Assembly (NCBI GenBank): GCA_900762015.1
Contig: CAAFEX010000048.1
Location: 1-18,417 of the forward strand
Direction of reading: 5' to 3'
Source: an uncultured Collinsella sp.
GTDB lineage: Bacteria; Actinomycetota; Coriobacteriia; Coriobacteriales; Coriobacteriaceae
Length of the DNA stretch: 18,417 nt
The stretch's first letter is position 1, and each line of letters opens with the position of its first letter. The notes under the pieces were generated by a model. It was not told the origin of the DNA. It made no database searches and worked only from the letters and a program-made list of their open reading frames with translations. Shown here piece by piece: positions 13,824-18,417 of this stretch. The translations under genes were made by a program, and so were the position numbers.

Positions 13824-14819
13824 ATGAGCAAGAACCTCTCCCAGCAGGTCGTTCTCGACCGCCGCGGCTTCGTTGCCGCCACCTTCGCAACCGTCACCGG
13901 CCTTGGTCTTGCCGGCTGCTCCGACACCAGTGCCGAGGCTGACAAGGGTTCCGCCGCCGGCTCCTCCAAGAGCTCCGAAGATACCGAGGCTTCCACCACG
14001 CTCGACGCCAAGGCGTTCGACAAGCTCGTCGACAACGGCCCCAAGGCCGATGACGACACCATCGCCGCCAGCACCTGGGCCACGGCCGTCAAGGACGCCG
14101 GCGTCTTTAAGATCGGTGGCGTTCAGACCTCTACGCTCTTCTCCCTCCTCAACGAGAAAGACGGTCAGACCCGCGGCTTCGACGCCGGTATCGCACAGCT
14201 CCTGTCCAACTACATTCTGGGCGAGAACAAGGTCGAGATCACCCAGGTGACCTCGGACACGCGCGAGTCCGTCCTGCAGAACGGCCAGGTCGACGCCGTC
14301 TTTGCCACCTACACCATCACCGACGAGCGCAAGAAGCTTGTCTCCTTTGCCGGTCCCTACTACTACACCCAGCAGGCTATCCTGGTGCTCGCCGATAACG
14401 ACGACATCAAGAGCGTCGACGACCTGGCCGACAAGAACGTCGCCGTCCAGTCTGGCTCCAACGGCCCCGCCATCCTGGAGGAGTTCGCTCCCAAGGCCAG
14501 CCAGCAGGAGTTCAAGACCGACGAGGAGGCCCGCCAGGCACTCCAGCAGGGTCGCGTTGACGCCTATGTCATCGACAACAACATGCAGCAAAGCGCCCTG
14601 GTCCGCGAGCCCGGTAAGTACAAGATCGCCGGCAAGCCCTTCGGCAGCAAGGAGCCCTACGGCATCGGCCTGCCGCTCGATTCCGACGGCGTCGCCTTCG
14701 TTAACGACTTCCTTAAGAAGATCGAGGACGATGGCACCTGGACCGAGCTGTGGCAGATCTGCATTGGTGACCGTACGGGCGACACCAATGTTCCCGAGCT
14801 CCCCGAGGTCGGCGCCTAA
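13824..14819 (+). CDS. Amino-acid ABC transporter substrate-binding lipoprotein
   Basis: A 331-residue type II periplasmic-binding-fold lipoprotein that captures a polar amino acid, probably glutamate or glutamine, outside the membrane. The signal is DRRGFVAATFATVTG with lipobox LAGC (C32); the twin Arg at 13-14 followed by G-F suggests Tat export. A Ser/Thr/Ala/Glu-rich linker runs to about residue 75. The binding domain starts near FKIGGVQTSTLFS and contains GFDAGIAQLL, QVDAVFATYTITDERKKLVSFAGPYYYTQQAI and GSNGPAILEEF, which are family-3 (GluB/GlnH) signatures; the D-R type ligand residues are seen in TDERK. It is the first gene of the importer operon with its own strong promoter. A hairpin terminator follows, so it is probably made in excess over the permeases. 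Confidence 0.92.
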   Translation: MSKNLSQQVVLDRRGFVAATFATVTGLGLAGCSDTSAEADKGSAAGSSKSSEDTEASTTLDAKAFDKLVDNGPKADDDTIAASTWATAVKDAGVFKIGGVQTSTLFSLLNEKDGQTRGFDAGIAQLLSNYILGENKVEITQVTSDTRESVLQNGQVDAVFATYTITDERKKLVSFAGPYYYTQQAILVLADNDDIKSVDDLADKNVAVQSGSNGPAILEEFAPKASQQEFKTDEEARQALQQGRVDAYVIDNNMQQSALVREPGKYKIAGKPFGSKEPYGIGLPLDSDGVAFVNDFLKKIEDDGTWTELWQICIGDRTGDTNVPELPEVGA

Positions 14820-14908
14820 GCTCGCAAGCTGGGCATCAGCCGCTGCGAAACCATACGGAAACGCACGATTCGCTTTATTGCGCTAAACTGTTTCCTCACT
14901 GAGTTGTC

Positions 14909-14941
14909 GGGGCTTCCGTACACACGGGAGCCCCTTTCCTT
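14909..14941 (+). terminator. Partial terminator between the binding protein and the permeases
   Basis: The arms GGGGCTTCCG (14909-14918) and CGGGAGCCCC (14925-14934) pair fully with one G-U, around loop TACACA, followed by TTTCCTT. It sits 18 nt before the next gene, whose ribosome site is separate. It is likely an attenuating terminator that lets some transcription through. Confidence 0.75.
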
Positions 14942-14958
14942 ACCGGCGGGAGGTCCGC

Positions 14959-15618
14959 ATGAGTCTCTCCGAGCTCTGGTCGATCTATGGCCAGAACTAT
15001 ATCGACGCGCTGCTAGCAACCTGGGGCATGACGCTTGAGTCGTTTGCCATCGCCATGGTGCTGGCCGTCGCCGTCACCGTGATGCGCGTGTCGCCGCTCA
15101 AGCCGCTGCGCGTCTTTGGCGACCTGTATGTCCAGGTCTTCCGTAACATCCCCGGCATCGCGCTGCTTATCATCGTCGTCTACGCGCTGCCGCCGCTCAA
15201 AGTCGTCCTGCCCTACCGCACCTGCGTTATCGTCTCCACGGTCCTTTTGGGCTCGGCCTTTGGTTCCGAAAACTTTATGAGCGGCATAAACACCGTCGGC
15301 GTCGGTCAGGTCGAAGCCGCACGTTCACTCGGCATGAGCTTTAACCGCATCCTCGCCAAGATCGTGATTCCGCAGGCGCTGCGCTCGAGCGTGCTGCCCA
15401 TGACCAACCTCTTTATCGCCGTCATGCTCACTACTGCCTTGGGCAGTCAGGTGCCGCTTAAACCGCAGGAGCTCACCGGCGTGGTGAGCTACATCAACAC
15501 GCGCTCGCTCGGCGGCGTCGCCGCGTTCTTTATCTCGGCGCTCGGCTACCTGGGCACGGCCTTTGTGGTGAGCCACATTGGCAACTACATCGATAAGAAG
15601 GTGAGGATCCTCCGATGA
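14959..15618 (+). CDS. Amino-acid ABC transporter permease (HisM/GluC-like)
   Basis: A 219-residue membrane protein of the polar amino-acid ABC permease family with about five TM helices. The N-terminus is periplasmic-loop-like (LWSIYGQNYIDALLATWGMTL), and VFRNIPGIALLIIVVYALPP follows TM2. The EAA loop that docks on the ATPase is VEAARSLGMSFNRILAKIVIPQALR (about 118-142). The ribosome site GGGAGG lies 6 nt upstream of the start. The last four bases overlap the start of the second permease (ATGA at 15615-15618), so translation is coupled. The pair forms a heterodimeric channel. Confidence 0.93.
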   Translation: MSLSELWSIYGQNYIDALLATWGMTLESFAIAMVLAVAVTVMRVSPLKPLRVFGDLYVQVFRNIPGIALLIIVVYALPPLKVVLPYRTCVIVSTVLLGSAFGSENFMSGINTVGVGQVEAARSLGMSFNRILAKIVIPQALRSSVLPMTNLFIAVMLTTALGSQVPLKPQELTGVVSYINTRSLGGVAAFFISALGYLGTAFVVSHIGNYIDKKVRILR

Positions 15619-16448
15619 GCAAGCATTCCACCTCTGCGCTCACCATGCGCGATGCGCTCTACGAGGCTCCCGGCCCCAAGATGCGCGCCAAGATTCGCAT
15701 CGGCACCGCCATCTCGCTTGTTGCCGTCGCCGCGCTCGTCGTCCTCGTGTTGCAGCGCTTTTATGTGACCGGCCAGCTTTCGGTCCACTATTGGTATTTC
15801 TTTACACACCTCACCACCTGGAAGTTCCTGCTTGCCGGCTTTGAGGGCACCGTTAAAGTCGCACTCACCGCCGGCGCCATCGCGCTGGTGCTGGGCTTAG
15901 CCCTTATGCTCGGCCGCACCAGCGACATTAAGCCGCTGCAGTTGGTCTGCCGCGTGCTCACCGATTTCTTCCGCGGCGTGCCGAGCCTGCTGTTCATTTA
16001 CTTCTTCTTTTTGGTGCTGCCCCAGTACAAGATCGCGCTGCCGTCGTTTTGGATGCTCACGCTTCCCGTCGCGCTCGCTGCTGCCGGCGTGCTGGCCGAG
16101 ATTTTCCGCGCCGGCGTCAACGCCGTGCCGCGCGGGCAGGTTGAGGCCGCCCAGGCGCTCGGTCTCTCCAAGGCTAAAATCACCTTTAAAATCGTATTGC
16201 CCCAGGCGATTCGGTTTATTATCCCGTCGTTGATTTCTCAGCTCGTAGTCGTTGTCAAGGACACCACCGTCGCCTATGTGGTGAGCTACCCCGATCTCAT
16301 GCAAAACGCCCGCGTGCTCATTACCAACTACGACGCCCTCGTGTCGGTCTACCTGGTTATCGCGGTCATCTACATCCTCATCAACGTCGCGATCAACAAG
16401 GCCGCTGTCTATGTTTCGCACAAGACCGGCGCGACTATCATCCGCTAA
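15615..16448 (+). CDS. Amino-acid ABC transporter permease (HisQ/GluD-like)
   Basis: A 277-residue second permease. After a cytoplasmic N-terminal stretch of about 30 residues comes TM1 (ISLVAVAALVVLVLQRFYV), then about 40 residues before the core permease domain starting at FLLAGFEGTVKVALTAGAIAL. The core contains FFRGVPSLLFIYFFFLVLP and the EAA loop VEAAQALGLSKAKITFKIVLPQ (around 176-197; E177). Its length is normal for actinobacterial GluD-like proteins, which have an extra N-terminal TM. It starts within the stop of the preceding permease. The ATPase gene follows after 36 nt. The likely substrate is glutamate/glutamine-type amino acids, by family only. Confidence 0.92.
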   Translation: MSKHSTSALTMRDALYEAPGPKMRAKIRIGTAISLVAVAALVVLVLQRFYVTGQLSVHYWYFFTHLTTWKFLLAGFEGTVKVALTAGAIALVLGLALMLGRTSDIKPLQLVCRVLTDFFRGVPSLLFIYFFFLVLPQYKIALPSFWMLTLPVALAAAGVLAEIFRAGVNAVPRGQVEAAQALGLSKAKITFKIVLPQAIRFIIPSLISQLVVVVKDTTVAYVVSYPDLMQNARVLITNYDALVSVYLVIAVIYILINVAINKAAVYVSHKTGATIIR

Positions 16449-16484
16449 CGCTTTACCATTTCGAGTCATAAGGAGCCGAGCACC

Positions 16485-17249
16485 ATGGCACAGAGCACCT
16501 CTTCCACCGGCAATCAGCCGCTGATCGAGCTCAGACACGTCGATAAGCACTATGGCGATCTGCACGTCCTCAACGACATCAATCTCTCGGTCGACCGCGG
16601 CGAGGTCGTCGTTGTGATTGGACCCTCGGGCTCGGGCAAGTCGACCATGTGCCGCACCATCAACCGCCTGGAAACTATCGACTCGGGCGAGATCCTCATC
16701 GAAGGTCAGCCGCTTCCGCAGGAAGGCAAAGACCTTGCCCGTATGCGCGCCGAGCTGGGCATGGTGTTTCAGCAGTTCAACCTGTTCGCACATATGACCG
16801 TACTGCAGAACGTCATGCTGGGACCGGTCGATGTGCTGGGTGTCTCCAAGGACGAGGCCCGCGAGCGCGCCATGGACCTGCTGGGCCGCGTGGGCGTTGC
16901 CGAGCAGGCCGATAAGGTGCCCGCACAGCTCTCGGGCGGCCAGCAGCAGCGCGTAGCCATCGCCCGCTCGCTTGCCATGCAACCCAAGGCCATGCTTTTT
17001 GACGAGCCCACGAGCGCCCTTGACCTTGAGATGATCAACGAGGTGCTCGAGGTCATGGTCCGTCTGGCACAGCAGGGCATGACGATGATCGTCATCACGC
17101 ACGAGATGAACTTTGCCCGCCGCGTGGCCGACCGCGTCGTGTTCATGGCCGACGGCCAGATCGTGGAAACCGGCACGCCCGACGAGTTCTTCGACCACCC
17201 CCAGACCAAGCGCGCCCAGGACTTCCTCAACTCCATCAAGGGTCACTAG
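16485..17249 (+). CDS. Polar amino-acid ABC transporter ATP-binding protein (GlnQ/GluA-like)
   Basis: A 254-residue ATPase that drives the importer from the cytoplasmic face. Walker A GPSGSGKST (46-54), Q-loop in MVFQQFNLF, signature LSGGQQQR (149-156), Walker B MLFDEPTSALD (D173, E174), and H206 in VITHEMNFAR are all intact. The GPSGSGKSTMCRTINRLE context and FNLFAHMTVLQNV are characteristic of the polar amino-acid subfamily. AAGGAG lies 11 nt before the ATG. It is the last transporter gene of the operon; a gamma-glutamyl hydrolase-like gene starts 51 nt later and may be co-transcribed. Confidence 0.95.
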   Translation: MAQSTSSTGNQPLIELRHVDKHYGDLHVLNDINLSVDRGEVVVVIGPSGSGKSTMCRTINRLETIDSGEILIEGQPLPQEGKDLARMRAELGMVFQQFNLFAHMTVLQNVMLGPVDVLGVSKDEARERAMDLLGRVGVAEQADKVPAQLSGGQQQRVAIARSLAMQPKAMLFDEPTSALDLEMINEVLEVMVRLAQQGMTMIVITHEMNFARRVADRVVFMADGQIVETGTPDEFFDHPQTKRAQDFLNSIKGH

Positions 17250-17300
17250 CCAGACCGCCCACCCGCCCGCCATGCCCATCCAAACTCGAAAGTTACACCT

Positions 17301-18110
17301 ATGATCGGAACTCGTACTTCATCGTCCTACACCCCGCACGTCGACGTCGCCCCCGCCGACCGCCCACTCGTCCTCGTCGCGCCGCGCTGGGAAGAGGCGA
17401 AGCCGTTTTTGAGCGAAACGCTCTCCCCCAACGAGGAAATCGCAAGTGTCTTTGTCGATGCCATCCTTGCCGCCGGCGGCCTGCCGCTGCAGATGTCCAT
17501 CACCGAGGACATTGAGGTCATCCGTCATTACGTCGATATCGCCGACGGCATCGCCATTCCCGGCGGCCCCGATGTCAATCCCAAGCGCTGGGGCGATGAT
17601 CGACCCTACGACCCCACCCTCTGCTGCGAGATCCGCGATAGCTTTGAGTTTAAGCTGGTCGGCGAGGTGCTCCGTGCCAAAAAGCCGCTCTTTACCACCT
17701 GCCGCGGCACGCAGCTGCTCAACGTCGCCACCGGCGGCACCCTGTGCATGGATGTGCCGAGCCTGGGTGCGCGCGAGGGCCGCACGCAGTGGCGCCACAC
17801 CCACGTGCTCAACGACCCCGTGCACCCTGTCGAGGTCATGCCGGGCTCGCTGCTGGAGCGCGCGGTTGGCGGGCACAGGCTGATCCAGACCAACTCGGCA
17901 CATCACTGCTGCGTCGATCGTCTGGGTAAGAGCACGCGCTTGGTCGCCAAGGCAACCGATGGCGTTCCCGAGTGCATCGAGGTCGAGGGCCAGCCGTTCT
18001 GCTTGGGCGTGCAATGGCATCCCGAGTACACCTGGCAGACACTCGAGACCGACTTTAACCTGTGGAAGTCGTTTGTCGAGGCAGCAGCAAAGGTTAAGCA
18101 GGCACGCTAG
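17301..18110 (+). CDS. Gamma-glutamyl-gamma-aminobutyrate hydrolase family protein (PuuD-like, peptidase C26)
   Basis: A 269-residue cytosolic class I glutamine-amidotransferase-fold enzyme predicted to cleave gamma-glutamyl bonds and release glutamate. The core begins at PLVLVAPRW. DGIAIPGGPDVNPKRWGD is the oxyanion-strand region. The nucleophile is C134 in TTCRGTQLLNVATGG. The catalytic His-Glu pair is H240 and E242 in LGVQWHPEYT. SAHHCCVDRLG is also typical of PuuD-like proteins. All catalytic residues are present. The start codon is ATG 17301 with only a weak ribosome site; no better start is close. It follows a glutamate/glutamine-type importer with a 51-nt gap, so imported gamma-glutamyl compounds are a plausible substrate (inference). 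Confidence 0.88.
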   Translation: MIGTRTSSSYTPHVDVAPADRPLVLVAPRWEEAKPFLSETLSPNEEIASVFVDAILAAGGLPLQMSITEDIEVIRHYVDIADGIAIPGGPDVNPKRWGDDRPYDPTLCCEIRDSFEFKLVGEVLRAKKPLFTTCRGTQLLNVATGGTLCMDVPSLGAREGRTQWRHTHVLNDPVHPVEVMPGSLLERAVGGHRLIQTNSAHHCCVDRLGKSTRLVAKATDGVPECIEVEGQPFCLGVQWHPEYTWQTLETDFNLWKSFVEAAAKVKQAR

Positions 18111-18149
18111 CTCGCAAGCCACACAAGTTAAAGCCTCCTAAGCCAGCGG

Positions 18150-18185
18150 GGGGGGGCGGACACCAGCCACGGTGCCCGCCCCCCC
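18150..18185. terminator. Very GC-rich hairpin, probable bidirectional terminator
   Basis: Seven G (18150-18156), then CGG, pair with CCG and seven C (18176-18185). After one mismatch, CACC pairs with GGTG around loop AGCCAC: 14 pairs in all. There is no T-run on either side, so termination strength is uncertain. It lies between the hydrolase gene and a probable convergent gene. Confidence 0.6.
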
Positions 18186-18298
18186 TGTATTTGGTATGCT
18201 CGGTATGATTATCCCTCACAAACAATCAAAGAAATCTCGACCGCAATCGGTCTACGGTAAAGCAAATGGTAAAAACGCTTGCTACGTTGATTAGGCAG

Positions 18299-18417
18299 TC
18301 AATTAAAATCGAGATGCATTGACCATTCCCCAACGGGGTCACGCCACAAATCCACATGAGCATCGAGGCTGGAAGCGGAAGCATGGAATTGGCCCCGAGC
18401 TGTATGTAGATCGCTAC
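18299..18417 (-). CDS. Probable 3' end of an unrecognised minus-strand gene
   Basis: On the minus strand one frame is open from the window edge for 38 codons, with protein-like content (ARGQFHASASS, HVDLWRDPVGEWSMHLDFN), before a TGA at 18299-18301. The same frame continues for 29 codons (LPNQRSKRFYHLLYRRPIAVEI and on) to TAA at 18209-18211. The base composition is more AT-rich than in the neighbouring genes. I do not recognise the product. It could be a gene ending at TGA, a pseudogene broken by a nonsense mutation, or no gene at all. The converging hairpin at 18150-18185 fits a gene ending here. Confidence 0.35.
   Translation of the reverse strand, partial: SDLHTARGQFHASASSLDAHVDLWRDPVGEWSMHLDFN

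Noticed and set aside
15897..17279. A 460-codon minus-strand frame antisense to the permease and ATPase
   Set aside because: The sense genes have all expected motifs, and the antisense product is biased and unrecognisable.
18148..18156. The run of nine G as a sequencing or assembly error
   Set aside because: The opposite arm has seven C that pair with it, so a strong hairpin is a sufficient explanation, although the exact run length is not certain.
18299..18301. The TGA as a selenocysteine codon
   Set aside because: No convincing hairpin follows at the required distance and the flanking residues match no known selenoprotein. A stop or a pseudogene is simpler.

Overview
The window looks like chromosome of a high-GC, gut-associated actinobacterium. 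The best guess is class Coriobacteriia, Collinsella or a close relative. The basis is high-GC third positions in most genes, actinobacterial-style lipoprotein and Amt/P-II sequences, strong GGAGG-type ribosome binding sites, and gene content that reads like Collinsella. This is inference; no database search was possible.

Layout. Positions 2-4343 (+) hold a WYL-domain regulator, cut by the left edge, and 7 nt later a UvrD-like helicase fused to a C-terminal PD-(D/E)XK nuclease. Positions 4344-4775 carry no conventional gene but contain what looks like a complete type I toxin-antitoxin locus: a 41-residue single-TM peptide with a basic tail on the minus strand, a LexA-like palindrome in its promoter, a hairpin covering its Shine-Dalgarno, and a convergent short RNA with its own promoter and hairpin terminator overlapping the toxin 3' end. 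Two copies of a 28-nt palindromic repeat flank it. This is the most interesting part of the window.

Positions 4776-11437 are all on the minus strand: a Cof-type HAD phosphatase behind a 15-bp perfect inverted repeat, a TetR regulator with an MFS efflux pump separated by two matching operators, an Amt ammonium channel with a P-II protein that lacks the T-loop tyrosine (with a palindromic repeat element between them), and a translationally coupled HD hydrolase plus CmpB-type membrane protein.

Positions 11666-18110 are on the plus strand: a divergent DXS-like (transketolase-family) enzyme with a strong terminator, then an intergenic block with four 15-bp repeats in alternating orientation at an exact 40-bp period, then a polar amino-acid ABC importer (lipoprotein, two permeases, ATPase) followed by a class I glutamine-amidotransferase-fold gamma-glutamyl hydrolase. 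A very GC-rich hairpin at about 18150-18185 closes this run. The last about 210 bases probably hold the 3' end of a convergent minus-strand gene of unknown function.

Theme: nitrogen acquisition recurs (Amt, P-II, glutamate/glutamine-type importer, gamma-glutamyl hydrolase), and the left end is a DNA-repair or genome-defence neighbourhood (WYL regulator, helicase-nuclease, probable SOS-controlled toxin).
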